From the NCBI RefSeq assembly GCF_900115845.1, contig NZ_FOXX01000007.1:1-64000 (forward strand): a DNA stretch of 64,000 nucleotides. The letters run 5' to 3'. The notes under the pieces were generated by a model. That model was not told the DNA's origin. It did no database searches and was given only the letters and a program-made list of their open reading frames with translations. The DNA comes from Priestia endophytica DSM 13796. GTDB lineage: Bacteria; Bacillota; Bacilli; Bacillales; Bacillaceae_H. Positions 54,412-62,881 of this stretch are shown here, in pieces. Position 1 is the first letter of the stretch. Each line of letters opens with the position of its first letter. The translations under genes and the position numbers were made by a program.

Positions 54412-55674
54412 ATGAGTGAACAGTTTATGGATAAAATAGATCCTGCTCAACATGTTTTAAGCGGAAAAACAAAAGGAATAAGACGTTTTCTTCCTTTTTT
54501 AGGCCCTGCTTTTATTGCAGCTGTTGCTTATATTGATCCAGGCAACTTTGCGACAAACATTTCAGCGGGATCTCAATATGGATACCTTTTGCTGTGGGTT
54601 ATTCTGTTTTCCAATATTATGGCATTATTAATTCAAACGTTATCAGCAAAGCTTGGGATTGCAACAGGCAAAAACTTACCTGAAGTAGCAAGTGAGCGTT
54701 TTTCTAAATGGGTTTCCATTGGACTGTGGATTCAGGCAGAGCTTGTTATTATGGCAACAGATCTTGCTGAGTTTATTGGTGCAGCTTTAGGATTTAACTT
54801 GCTCTTTCATATTCCGCTTTTACCGTCTGCTTGTATTGCAGCTGTTGGCTCTTTCTTAATTTTAGAGCTGCAAAGACGAGGAGCCAGACACCTTGAGGCG
54901 GGGATTACCAGCCTCTTGTTCATGGTGGCCCTGTCATTTGTAATCGAAGTATTCTATGCAAAACCAGAACCAGGAGCAGTTATGCATGGTCTCTTTGTAC
55001 CAGGACTAGAAGGAATGAATAGTTTATTGTTAGCTGTTGGAATTCTAGGAGCTACAGTGATGCCACATGCAATTTACTTACACTCAGGCTTAACTCAAAA
55101 AAGGGTTGTCGGAAAAAGTGAAGCAGAACGTAAAAAAATCTTTCAGTTTGAGTTTGTAGATATTGTTATTGCAATGGTTATTGCAGGAGCTGTCAATGCA
55201 AGTATGCTGATTGTTGCTGCTGCTTTGTTTTTCAAAAATGGTCTTCATGTAGAAGATATTGATGTAGCATACACTGAATTAGGAAATCTTGTTGGCCCAG
55301 CAGCTGCCGTTTTCTTTGGAATTGGTCTTTTGATTGCTGGTCTTTCTAGCTCATCTGTTGGAACGATGGCAGGGGATATGGTAATGCAAGGCTTTATTAA
55401 AAAACGGATTCCGTTATATGTTAGACGTTTTGTAACAATTGTTCCTCCTATTGTTATTATCGCGCTAGGGATTAATCCAACAAAAGCACTTGTAGTTAGC
55501 CAAGTGATTTTATCGTTTGGGATTGGTTTTGCGCTTGTTCCTTTAATTATGTTTACAAGCAATAAGAAACTGATGGGAAGTCTTGTGAACCGTCGAATAA
55601 CAACGATTGTAGCATGGGGAGTAGCAGCACTTGTTATCGGTCTTAATCTTTTTCTACTTTTAGACTTTGTATAA
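54412..55674 (+). CDS. mntH: Nramp-family manganese transporter MntH
   Basis: 420 residues, 11 membrane helices; proton-coupled import of Mn2+ (and Fe2+). The metal-binding motifs are YIDPGNFATN in helix 1 (near residue 42) and MPHAIYLHS in helix 6 (near 217). AAAGGTG lies before the ATG. It follows mgtE but has its own promoter candidate, giving a Mg-Mn import pair. Confidence 0.93.
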   Translation: MSEQFMDKIDPAQHVLSGKTKGIRRFLPFLGPAFIAAVAYIDPGNFATNISAGSQYGYLLLWVILFSNIMALLIQTLSAKLGIATGKNLPEVASERFSKWVSIGLWIQAELVIMATDLAEFIGAALGFNLLFHIPLLPSACIAAVGSFLILELQRRGARHLEAGITSLLFMVALSFVIEVFYAKPEPGAVMHGLFVPGLEGMNSLLLAVGILGATVMPHAIYLHSGLTQKRVVGKSEAERKKIFQFEFVDIVIAMVIAGAVNASMLIVAAALFFKNGLHVEDIDVAYTELGNLVGPAAAVFFGIGLLIAGLSSSSVGTMAGDMVMQGFIKKRIPLYVRRFVTIVPPIVIIALGINPTKALVVSQVILSFGIGFALVPLIMFTSNKKLMGSLVNRRITTIVAWGVAALVIGLNLFLLLDFV

Positions 55675-55678
55675 AAAA

Positions 55679-55706
55679 AGCTCCCCCTGCATTCAGGGGG
55701 AGTTTC
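55679..55706 (+). terminator. Terminator after mntH
   Basis: Stem CTCCCCCTG/CAGGGGGAG with loop CATT and TTT tail, flanked by A-run on the left so it may act both ways. Confidence 0.88.
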
Positions 55707-55710
55707 TTGT

Positions 55711-55979
55711 TTATTCTCTGAAAGTTTGAGTTTGCCGTCTCTTTTGTAGATTGTAAGTGGTCTAGCAGTAAGAAAGTTAAGTCTAGGCCCAACCAGTTGG
55801 CCAAAGATCAGATCCCCTAGCTCATGGATAAAAACCGCAATCAATCAAATTAAAAGCCCCGTGCATATAAAAGAGAGTGTGGGTGCAAATGATGGGGATG
55901 CAAAACTAATGAAAAGTGAGATAAGTCCAGCTCCTAATAGAAAAAACAAAGATCTTTTTAAAACTAGAATATTGATCAA
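55711..55979 (-). pseudogene. Remnant of an M50-type membrane metalloprotease gene
   Basis: Read on the minus strand from TTG 55979 (behind AAGGAAGG) the frame encodes a hydrophobic segment (FFLLGAGLISLFISFASPSF), then an in-frame TGA, then in the same frame FIHELGDLIFGQLVG and LTIYKRDGKLKL. HELGD is a decayed HExxH-type motif, and the rest resembles Bacillus M50 (site-2 protease-like) proteins. The remainder of the gene is gone; the frame runs into the mntH terminator. Family call is moderate, decay is clear. Confidence 0.55.
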
Positions 55980-56084
55980 CCTTCCTTATAATTACTGTAT
56001 TAATTTTCTTTATCTTCTATAATTAGGATAACATATTGTAGTATATTAGAAGTAGAGAGAAAATAAGTAGGGGAGAAGATAGAA

Positions 56085-56513
56085 ATGATTAAAGTATTAG
56101 TAAATGAAGATGAAGTTTTATCTGCTTTTCCTGTTATAAATCAGTTGAGACCACATTTAACAATTGGTACGTATAAAAAAAGGGTTCAAGAAGCAAAGGA
56201 AGCTCATCAATATGAGCTAGCGGGAGTTTTTAATGAGGAAGGAGAAGTTGTTGCTGCAGCAGGATATATGCCTAAACTGACGCTTTATGATGGTCATTCT
56301 GTGTGGGTTTGTGATCTTGTTGTGAGTGAAAAGGAGCGTTCAAAAGGACATGGAGAAAGACTTCTACGTTTCGTTGAAGAAAAATCGAAAAAGTGGGGGT
56401 GTGTTAACATGACTCTTTCATCTGGATTACAGAGACACGATGCCCACCGCTTCTATGAAGAAAAAGCAGGCTTTGACAGAAAAAGCTATACGTTTAAGCG
56501 AGAATTTACATAA
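56085..56513 (+). CDS. GNAT-family acetyltransferase
   Basis: 142 residues, one GNAT domain: central strand YDGHSVWVCDLVVSEKERSK with the acetyl-CoA loop RSKGHGERLL (near residue 85), and RHDAHRFYEEKAGF near the C-terminus. The acceptor is unknown. ATG behind AGGGGAGAAG. Convergent with the LCP gene. Confidence 0.82.
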   Translation: MIKVLVNEDEVLSAFPVINQLRPHLTIGTYKKRVQEAKEAHQYELAGVFNEEGEVVAAAGYMPKLTLYDGHSVWVCDLVVSEKERSKGHGERLLRFVEEKSKKWGCVNMTLSSGLQRHDAHRFYEEKAGFDRKSYTFKREFT

Positions 56514-56527
56514 AAAGCCGCCCACCT

Positions 56528-57484
56528 TTATTGGTTGGACGACTTTTCATTTTCATCATCTAAAAATTTTTGTAAAGCTTCTTTATTTTTATCAATATCA
56601 AGAACAAGAGCAGCACCAATGCTACCACCTAGGTTTTCTTCAGTAAATCCGTCTTCTATAGGGAGGCGGAAGCTTTCAACTTCACGATTATCACTTGATA
56701 GAAACTCTTTAGCGATCCATGCAAGTTGTCCTGTGCCTAAATTGGTTTCAAGATTTGAATTGACGATGCCTGCTAGCTTCGGAATTTTTAAGATGTTTGT
56801 CACTTGAACTGCTTGATCCTTTAGTTTTCCGATGACTTCCTGCTGTCTTTTAACCCGCCCAAAATCGCTTTGGGCATCATGGCGGAATCGTACATATCCA
56901 AGAAGTTCCTCACCGTGAAGGGTTTGTTTACCAGGCTTTAAAGTCATATGAATACCATGTGACATTTCATATGGAATGTCTACTTCAATTCCGTCTGGAG
57001 CAATGGTGTCTACAATTTTTGGGAAGCCTTTGAAGTCAACAATAGCATAATAGTGAACATTCACTCCAAAATTCTCTTTAATTGTCTTTCGAAGAAGTTC
57101 TGGTCCGCCAATAGCGTATGCTGCATTAATTTTATTTTTGCCGTGACCAGGAATCTTTACATAAGAATCACGCATGATAGAAACTACTTTTGCTTTGTTT
57201 GTATCAAAGTTGTAGTGTGCGATCATAATGGTGTCTGTTCTCGGTGTTTCATCTCCTCTGGCGTCTCCACCAAGAATTAAAACATTTGTCCGTGTTGGAA
57301 GCTCATCAGCTCCTTTAAAATCTTGAAACTGATTAAGATTAGAATCAGAACGATCAAAGCCTTGTATGTATTGATAAATTGAATAACCTGCTACAACCAA
57401 AAATAGAAGCAATAAAATTCTTAAAAAATTCCGAGTTCGTTTCTTGCGATTTTTTCTTCTTTGCCTTCGTGCTTCTTGTCGCAT
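56528..57484 (-). CDS. LytR-CpsA-Psr (LCP) family protein
   Basis: 318 residues from ATG 57484 (GAGGTG 7-8 bases upstream). A basic N-terminus (RRQRRKNRKKR) and one membrane helix near residues 20-40 anchor it, with the LCP domain outside: VLILGGDARGDETPRTDTIMIAHYN near 75 (shown in part: TDTIMIAHYN), RDSYVKIPGHGKNKINAAYA near 108 and GYVRFRHDAQSDFGRVKRQQ near 197. LCP proteins transfer teichoic acids or other glycopolymers to peptidoglycan. Which polymer is unknown. Confidence 0.88.
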   Translation of the reverse strand: MRQEARRQRRKNRKKRTRNFLRILLLLFLVVAGYSIYQYIQGFDRSDSNLNQFQDFKGADELPTRTNVLILGGDARGDETPRTDTIMIAHYNFDTNKAKVVSIMRDSYVKIPGHGKNKINAAYAIGGPELLRKTIKENFGVNVHYYAIVDFKGFPKIVDTIAPDGIEVDIPYEMSHGIHMTLKPGKQTLHGEELLGYVRFRHDAQSDFGRVKRQQEVIGKLKDQAVQVTNILKIPKLAGIVNSNLETNLGTGQLAWIAKEFLSSDNREVESFRLPIEDGFTEENLGGSIGAALVLDIDKNKEALQKFLDDENEKSSNQ

Positions 57485-57886
57485 GGATTCGCACCTCTTG
57501 CACTCTGAATAATAGTTTCTTTTTGTACATAGTTCTTTTGTACAGTATACCATATGTCGTAAACGTAGGAATATTTATCAATAAAATCAATTTCTTGATT
57601 GAATAACCCTGCTAATAAAAGGTCTATTTACCGATTGAGAACAATGTGTTCTTTTATTATTTTAAGAAGAGGAGAGAAATATACTTTATTTCTAATGCAA
57701 GACGTGTAATAAGGGGATAAAAAGGACATAAAAATCACTATTTTACATTTTAAGGATATACTTAGGTAAAAAGGATCATTTTTGAATTATCGATACTTTT
57801 TTATGTTATACTTTTCCTTCTTTCCCTTAAAATAGAGATAAGTCTGTAGTAGAATAGTAATAGAGTGAGTTCAAGGGGATGAACGT
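57485..57886. other. 402-bp divergent intergenic region
   Basis: It lies between the divergent LCP and PlcR-like genes and holds no supported gene. It contains two TTTTGTACA direct repeats (57532-57545 area) near the LCP side and AT-rich sequence on the other. No PlcR-box-like palindrome (TATG-N8-CATA) was found by eye. Confidence 0.5.
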
Positions 57887-58762
57887 ATGAACGAGTATTA
57901 TATTGGACAGAAGATTAAAAATCTGAGAAAGAAAATGGGCTTAAGACAGTCTGAATTAGCTGAAGGCATTTGTTCTCAATCACAAGTGAGTAAGTTTGAA
58001 AAAGGAGAAGGCATCCCCTCTAGTATCATTTTATATCGTCTCTCTCAAAGATTAGGGGCGCCGATGGAATACTTTTTTGAAGAAAACTTAGAAGAGTATA
58101 TTCAGCCTGTTAAGAAATTAATCCGTTATTATACTGATGAAACCAATTATAAGATGGTTTTTGATATTATTTCAAAAGAGAAAAAAACGGAAATGTATAA
58201 AGAAGATTTAGATTATCAGCAATTCCTACTTTGGCATGAGGGAATTTGTAGGCAGCATGTCTTTAGTGATTTTAAAAAATCCCAAGATTTATTAAATGGG
58301 GCATTAGAACTTTCAGATTTAGCTAAGCCGAGTTCCTCTAATAGAAAAAGTGAAATATTAAATAGCTTAGCTATCATTCATGCTCATAATGGGGACCTTG
58401 ATAAAGCAATAACATTCCATAATAAAGCAATAGAAGAGTGGGAAAAATTGGATTATGTCCATGATCCTACGATTTATCAAAAACTTCTATTTAACCAATC
58501 TAAATCTTTAGGTGATGCAAGGGAATACAAGAAATCGCTAGAAAAGGCTGAAAGAGGACTGAATGTTTGCTTGCAGAATAATTCTTTATATCTTTTTGCA
58601 GAGCTTTGGTATGAGAAGGCAGAAGTTCTAATGTTTTTGGGAGAAAAAGAGCAAGCCTTAGAAGCATTTCAGCGTTCTGAAAGCTTTTTTAGGCTGCAGT
58701 CAAATACCGTTTATGCCGATGTTGTAAGAGAAGATATAGAAGAGTTTTTTGGTAATCAATAA
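57887..58762 (+). CDS. PlcR-like HTH-TPR quorum-sensing receptor
   Basis: 291 residues, close to PlcR in length and plan. An XRE helix-turn-helix (IGQKIKNLRKKMGLRQSELA, then CSQSQVSKFEKGEGIPSS) occupies residues 5-60; five degenerate tetratricopeptide repeats follow (such as NSLAIIHAHNGDLDKAITFH and QSKSLGDAREYKKSLEKAER). PlcR-type proteins bind an imported C-terminal fragment of a secreted peptide and then activate genes. A matching peptide gene lies 61 bases downstream on the same strand. ATG follows AGGGGATG. Target genes are unknown. Confidence 0.87.
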   Translation: MNEYYIGQKIKNLRKKMGLRQSELAEGICSQSQVSKFEKGEGIPSSIILYRLSQRLGAPMEYFFEENLEEYIQPVKKLIRYYTDETNYKMVFDIISKEKKTEMYKEDLDYQQFLLWHEGICRQHVFSDFKKSQDLLNGALELSDLAKPSSSNRKSEILNSLAIIHAHNGDLDKAITFHNKAIEEWEKLDYVHDPTIYQKLLFNQSKSLGDAREYKKSLEKAERGLNVCLQNNSLYLFAELWYEKAEVLMFLGEKEQALEAFQRSESFFRLQSNTVYADVVREDIEEFFGNQ

Positions 58763-58823
58763 GCTTTATTGATTAAATATATTGAACTAAAATATAAGGT
58801 ATAAAAAGGAGAGAACAAAAATT

Positions 58824-58961
58824 ATGAAAAAGAAAATTGCTTTAACAGCTGTCTTTGCAGTAATAGCATCAATTGTAGTTGCAGGAGGATTTATGGACAA
58901 CACACTCTTAGAATTAACAAATCATCAAGCAATCCAAACTGCTGCTGAGTATCGTCATTAA
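58824..58961 (+). CDS. PapR-like secreted signalling-peptide precursor
   Basis: A 45-codon gene with AAAAGGAGAG before the ATG. The product has a basic start (MKKKIALT), a hydrophobic secretion segment (AVFAVIASIVVAGG), and a polar end (LTNHQAIQTAAEYRH). PapR of the B. cereus group (48 residues) has the same plan and also a C-terminal AAD-type heptapeptide region. The mature signal is likely the last 5-8 residues (around TAAEYRH), after export, trimming and Opp import. A terminator follows 14 bases later, so the receptor-peptide pair is one unit. No annotation tool would report it reliably. Confidence 0.8.
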   Translation: MKKKIALTAVFAVIASIVVAGGFMDNTLLELTNHQAIQTAAEYRH

Positions 58962-58974
58962 TAAGCAAGGAGAG

Positions 58975-59008
58975 AAAAGAGAGGAATAATATCCTCTCTT
59001 TTTTTTAC
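58975..59008 (+). terminator. Terminator of the receptor-peptide unit
   Basis: An 11-bp stem AAAAGAGAGGA/TCCTCTCTTTT-type hairpin with T-run. Confidence 0.88.
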
Positions 59009-59030
59009 GAAAGAATACGGAGGATTAATC

Positions 59031-59471
59031 ATGTCTTTTACTCTAAAACCATTCAACAACCTAACCCCAAAGGAACTTTATGCGATTTTAAAAGCACGCA
59101 TTGACGTTTTTGTTGTGGAACAGAACTGCTTGTATCATGAAGCAGATGATAAAGATCAAGAGTGTTACCACTTATTTAAAGAAGAAGATGGGATCATTGC
59201 TGCCTATGTACGGATTTTACCGAGAGGCGTCTCATATAAGGAAGCATCAATTGGACGAGTGCTTGTTTATAAGGATTTTAGGGGAAGTGGCTTAGGCTAT
59301 GAGGTTATGGAAAGAGCTCTTAAATTTTTAGAAGAAGAGCTTTGTGAAACAACGATAAAAATTCAGGCTCAAGCTCATCTAGAGAAATTCTATGGAAGCT
59401 TTGGATTCCAAGCCATTACATTACCATATGATGATGAGGGAATTCCTCATGTTGATATGATTAAAAAATAG
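59031..59471 (+). CDS. ElaA-type GNAT acetyltransferase
   Basis: 146 residues. The ElaA pattern is clear: LKARIDVFVVEQNCLYHEAD near residue 22, then SIGRVLVYKDFRGSGLGYEV with the acetyl-CoA loop near 75, KIQAQAHLEKFYGSFGF near 112 and GIPHVDM at the end. Acceptor unknown. ATG behind GGAGG. Confidence 0.87.
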   Translation: MSFTLKPFNNLTPKELYAILKARIDVFVVEQNCLYHEADDKDQECYHLFKEEDGIIAAYVRILPRGVSYKEASIGRVLVYKDFRGSGLGYEVMERALKFLEEELCETTIKIQAQAHLEKFYGSFGFQAITLPYDDEGIPHVDMIKK

Positions 59472-59621
59472 ATGAGTTTCTACTTCTTTTAAAAAGAGTT
59501 TAATTCTTGAACAGTTTGTAAAAAATACTATAAAAGCATTGTCACTAGATAGAAACCTCTATAAAATTAAAATGAACCTAATGTAAAAGTAAAACTTAAG
59601 AGAGAGTTGGGGGGAGAAAAC

Positions 59622-59963
59622 GTGGATTTATGGGAAATCTTTTTTAAAGCACACCAGGGTTCTTGGGGAGTACTTGTTGTACTTTATCTTATAAGCTATA
59701 TCTTTAGTAAACAGAAAATCACACATATGATTTTACGTTTATTTTACGTAATCATGCTTGTATCAGGTATTGGAATGCTTGCACTTGGCGCATTGCAAAC
59801 CGTATTTATCGTAAAACTTGTTATTGCAGTTCTTGCAATTGGACTAATGGAAATGACGATTTTAAGAAAGAGAAGAAACGAACCAACAGGTGCTTTCTTT
59901 ATTTTATTGATTGTTCTTGTGGCAGTTCTTGTATCAATAGGATATGGATATATTCGCTTCTAA
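59622..59963 (+). CDS. yisL: YisL-like membrane protein (DUF1516)
   Basis: 113 residues, four membrane helices, function unknown. WEIFFKAHQGSWGVLVVLYL at the start with its conserved histidine, and GLMEMTILRKRRNEPTGAFF in the loop before the last helix, match the DUF1516 family. GTG 59622 follows GGGGAG; the TTG at 59607 lies inside that site. Confidence 0.83.
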   Translation: MDLWEIFFKAHQGSWGVLVVLYLISYIFSKQKITHMILRLFYVIMLVSGIGMLALGALQTVFIVKLVIAVLAIGLMEMTILRKRRNEPTGAFFILLIVLVAVLVSIGYGYIRF

Positions 59964-59999
59964 AAAAGCTAGCTTAGCAATTGCTAAGCTAGCTTTTTT
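59962..59999. terminator. Bidirectional terminator, 38-bp perfect palindrome
   Basis: AAAAAAGCTAGCTTAGCAA and its complement form a perfect palindrome that ends yisL and the convergent reductase gene. Confidence 0.95.
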
Positions 60000-60000
60000 A

Positions 60001-60903
60001 TTAAGGCACTTCATGTCCCATTGAGCTTTGTAAGATTTCAAACCATTGTTCAGTTGACATGGAATAATTTAGAGCATCTACAGCGTTATGAATCCGTTCT
60101 TTCTTGCCTGAGCCCACAATTGGCATAATGCGGGCAGGATGAGCAAGAAGCCATGAGTAGATGACTTTATCAACCTCTGTGATTCCAAGCTCTTCTCCGA
60201 CTTTTTTTAGAGTAGTGTGAAGGCGGAGTGATTTTTCATCCTGTTCAGTAAAAATGCTCCCACCACCAAGTGGTGACCAAGCCATTGGGGGGATTCGTTT
60301 CTCTTGGCAAAGATTAAGTGTTCCATCTAGAAAATTTTCTAAGTTGGAAGGAGACAGTTCAAGCTGGTTTGTGACAAGTGGAAAGTCAAGGTAAGATTCA
60401 AGCATACGAAACTGATGATCTTTAAAGTTTGAAACCCCAAAATGACGCACTTTTCCTTCACGATGAAGAGTTGAAAAAGCTTCAGCAACTTCTTCCGAAT
60501 TCATGAATGGATCTGGTCTATGAATGAGTAACAAGTCAATATAGTCGGTTTTAAGGGCTTTCAATGAGTTATGAGCAGATAATAAAATGTGCTCATAACT
60601 TGTATTATAGTAATGTGAAGTATGTTGAGGGCGTTGCTTTGATGGTAAGACAATCCCGCACTTTGTGACAAGCTCTATCTTGTCTCGAAGAGAAGGTTTA
60701 AGAGAAAGGGCTTCCCCAAATCTTTCTTCACAAAGGTAACTTCCATAAATATCTGCATGATCAAACGTTGTAATACCTTCATCTAAGCAATATTCAATAA
60801 GTTCGAGTGTTTCTTTTGATGAGTATTTCCAATCTTCTAACCGCCATAATCCATGAATAATACGAGAAAATGATAAATTTTCAGCAATTTGTATTCTCTC
60901 CAT
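60001..60903 (-). CDS. Aldo/keto reductase (YdhF-like)
   Basis: 300 residues. GLWRLEDWKYS at the start, catalytic aspartate and tyrosine in FDHADIYGSY (near residue 48), lysine in LVTKCG, histidine in LLIHRPDPF (near 126), and a VGSGKKERIHNA cofactor end near 264 identify an NADPH-dependent aldo/keto reductase of the YdhF/AKR11-12 type. Substrate unknown. ATG behind AAGGAGG. Confidence 0.86.
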   Translation of the reverse strand: MERIQIAENLSFSRIIHGLWRLEDWKYSSKETLELIEYCLDEGITTFDHADIYGSYLCEERFGEALSLKPSLRDKIELVTKCGIVLPSKQRPQHTSHYYNTSYEHILLSAHNSLKALKTDYIDLLLIHRPDPFMNSEEVAEAFSTLHREGKVRHFGVSNFKDHQFRMLESYLDFPLVTNQLELSPSNLENFLDGTLNLCQEKRIPPMAWSPLGGGSIFTEQDEKSLRLHTTLKKVGEELGITEVDKVIYSWLLAHPARIMPIVGSGKKERIHNAVDALNYSMSTEQWFEILQSSMGHEVP

Positions 60904-61085
60904 AGCTATTCCTCCTTAGCAAGACTCTTTTTTCATTATCTCTGAATCCTTGTTTTCTGACAAATGAAAACTTGTGGCCAAGATGTTTAACGAAAAAGTG
61001 AAAAGAATAAATGTGTATGGATCCTTTTCAGAAGAGAGAGAATAGAAACTTGAAGAAGGCAGAGAAAAATGTGACAATCAATACA

Positions 61086-61099
61086 TGAGCATATAATCA
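61086..61099 (+). promoter_or_regulatory. Candidate CzrA operator over the czcD -10
   Basis: TGAGCATATAATCA fits TGAA-N6-TTCA in six of eight fixed positions and overlaps TATAAT at 61092, 24 bases before the czcD start codon. Confidence 0.4.
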
Positions 61100-61120
61100 T
61101 ATAAAGGAGGAGAGAGAAAT

Positions 61121-62008
61121 ATGGGGCATGATCATAGTCATCATCATACAAATAACAAGAAAGCGTTAACGCTATCCTTCTTTCTCATTTCTTTTTATCT
61201 AGTAGTAGAAGTTATTGGTGGAATCATGACAAACAGTCTAGCTTTACTTTCTGATGCTGGGCATATGCTAAGTGATGCTGTCTCTTTAGGTCTTAGTTTG
61301 TTCGCGATTAAGGTGGGGGAGAAAAAAGCAACAAATACAAAAACATACGGATATAAACGATTTGAAATATTAGTTGCTTTTTTAAATGGCCTTGCTCTTA
61401 TTTTTATTTCACTTTATATTCTTTGGGAAGCTTTTCATCGTCTTTTGACTTCTCCTGAAGTGATGAGTACAGGAATGATCATCATTTCATCAGTAGGGCT
61501 TGTTGTAAACATTGTAGCTGCCTTTCTGTTAATGAAAGGAGATCATCATGATAATTTGAATGTAAGAAGCGCATTTTTGCACGTTTTAGGAGACTTGCTC
61601 GGCTCAATTGGAGCGATTGTGGCAGCTGTCCTTATTTTACTATTTGGATGGAACTGGGCAGACCCTGTTGCAAGTATTATCGTTGCTTGCCTTGTTATTG
61701 TTAGCGGGGTAAGAGTGACGAGAGATTCGTTTCATGTCTTAATGGAAGGAACGCCGTCCAACTTAAATACTGAAAAAATTAAAGAGAAATTACTAACAAT
61801 AGATGGAATTAAAGAGGTGCAAGATCTTCATATATGGTCAATTTCTTCAGATTTTCCAGCTTTGAGCTGTCATATTGTAGTAGAAGATTTTAATCGATAT
61901 GAGCAAATTATGACAGAATCTAAACATATATTGAGTCATGCTTTTCATATTGAACATACGACAATTCAAGTTGATAAACACCAAGGTATCTGTGGTCACT
62001 GCAATTAA
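61121..62008 (+). CDS. czcD: Zn/Co/Cd exporter CzcD
   Basis: 295 residues, CDF family. A histidine-rich start (GHDHSHHHTN), metal-site motifs SLALLSDAGHMLSDAVSL (near residue 39) and SAFLHVLGDLLGS (near 149), six membrane helices, and a C-terminal cytosolic domain ending HQGICGHCN. It exports Zn2+, Co2+ and Cd2+ by proton (or K+) exchange. AAAGGAGG before the ATG. Convergent with its likely repressor czrA. Confidence 0.92.
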   Translation: MGHDHSHHHTNNKKALTLSFFLISFYLVVEVIGGIMTNSLALLSDAGHMLSDAVSLGLSLFAIKVGEKKATNTKTYGYKRFEILVAFLNGLALIFISLYILWEAFHRLLTSPEVMSTGMIIISSVGLVVNIVAAFLLMKGDHHDNLNVRSAFLHVLGDLLGSIGAIVAAVLILLFGWNWADPVASIIVACLVIVSGVRVTRDSFHVLMEGTPSNLNTEKIKEKLLTIDGIKEVQDLHIWSISSDFPALSCHIVVEDFNRYEQIMTESKHILSHAFHIEHTTIQVDKHQGICGHCN

Positions 62009-62038
62009 AAAAGAGAGGAAGAATTTCCTCTCTTTTTT
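62006..62038. terminator. Bidirectional terminator between czcD and czrA
   Basis: AAAAAAGAGAGGA/TCCTCTCTTTTTT hairpin, T-runs on both strands. Confidence 0.9.
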
Positions 62039-62357
62039 AATGGTGCTGTGCATGTTCAATTGCTTGTTGTAGCAAATCAATAACATGTTTGTCATCATGT
62101 GAATAGTAAAGGGTTGTTCCTTCACGACGAAATTTAACTAAGCGTAAGTTTTTTAAAAATCGAAGCTGATGGGAAACTGTAGATTGAAGCAGCGATAGTT
62201 TTGCAGCGATATCTGACACAGAGTGTTCACCTTGAAAAAGTAGATGTAGTATCCGTAGGCGGGTTGGATCTGATAAAGCCTTGAATGTTTGGGATACGAT
62301 AAAAAGCGTTTCTTCATCAATATCCAAATGAGTTTGTTCTTGCTCATGTTCGCTCAT
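62037..62357 (-). CDS. czrA: ArsR-family metal sensor CzrA
   Basis: 106 residues from ATG 62357 (AGGAG 8-9 bases upstream; the extended frame has no ribosome site). Winged helix: [20 protein letters not shown], then [20 protein letters not shown]. Zinc-site residues of the alpha5 type are present (D and H in [21 protein letters not shown], given in part: [10 protein letters not shown]). It should repress czcD until Zn or Co binds. Confidence 0.9.
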   Translation of the reverse strand: MSEHEQEQTHLDIDEETLFIVSQTFKALSDPTRLRILHLLFQGEHSVSDIAAKLSLLQSTVSHQLRFLKNLRLVKFRREGTTLYYSHDDKHVIDLLQQAIEHAQHH

Positions 62358-62503
62358 CGTTTTCGCTCCTTTATTGATCTCTTCTTTATTATAAGAAAAG
62401 AATGGCAAAGGAACAAACGAAAAAGAAGAAATGTGAATGGTTTACAAAGAAAATAAAAAAGAGGACAATAAAAAATGAAATAACAGAAAGAATGTGATAC
62501 ATA

Positions 62504-62881
62504 TTGAAAAATTCTATAGCTGTAGCTGTTGGAGGGGCTTTAGGGGCATATTTGCGGTTTGTTACAACTCTTTGGATTCCACACAGCAGCTTTCCATATC
62601 ACACATTTTTTCAAAATATAGTTGGAAGTTTTGTATTAGGAGCGCTGACAGCTTATTTTAGTTTGCGAACGTCAAGAGAGTGGATTAAGGTAGGGCTTGG
62701 CACAGGGGTTTGTGGTGGGTTTACAACGTTCTCTACCTTGGCTTTTGATGCCGTATTTTTAAAAAGTACAGAGGAGTTTCTTCTCTACATTAGTATTTCT
62801 CTTGTATTCGGGCTTCTTGCTGTCTTTTTAGGAGCTAGGTTTGTAAGAAAGTTTGTGGAGGAACGAGGTGTAAGTAAGTGA
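62504..62881 (+). CDS. crcB: Fluoride exporter CrcB/FluC, subunit 1
   Basis: 125 residues, four membrane helices. GGALGAYLRFV near residue 9, NIVGSFVLGALTAYFS and GVCGGFTTFSTLAFD (near 70) are the FluC signatures (Asn, GGxxT, phenylalanines). FluC forms dual-topology dimers; two adjacent genes often give a heterodimer. TTG start with a weak ribosome site. No fluoride riboswitch was seen upstream. It overlaps the next start by GTGA. Confidence 0.9.
   Translation: MKNSIAVAVGGALGAYLRFVTTLWIPHSSFPYHTFFQNIVGSFVLGALTAYFSLRTSREWIKVGLGTGVCGGFTTFSTLAFDAVFLKSTEEFLLYISISLVFGLLAVFLGARFVRKFVEERGVSK

Noticed and set aside
55245-55844. A 199-codon minus-strand frame over the end of mntH
   Set aside because: Most of it is antisense to conserved mntH helices and the terminator. 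Only the part beyond 55711 carries a recognisable protease remnant, listed as a pseudogene.
57600-58823. PlcR box (TATGNAN4TNCATA) near the receptor or peptide gene
   Set aside because: No sequence close to the consensus was found; the nearest (TATGTTATACTT around 57803) lacks the second half.
62409-62503. Fluoride riboswitch ahead of the crcB pair
   Set aside because: The conserved crcB-motif elements (GGNGATGG ... and the pseudoknot partner) are not present in this A-rich stretch.
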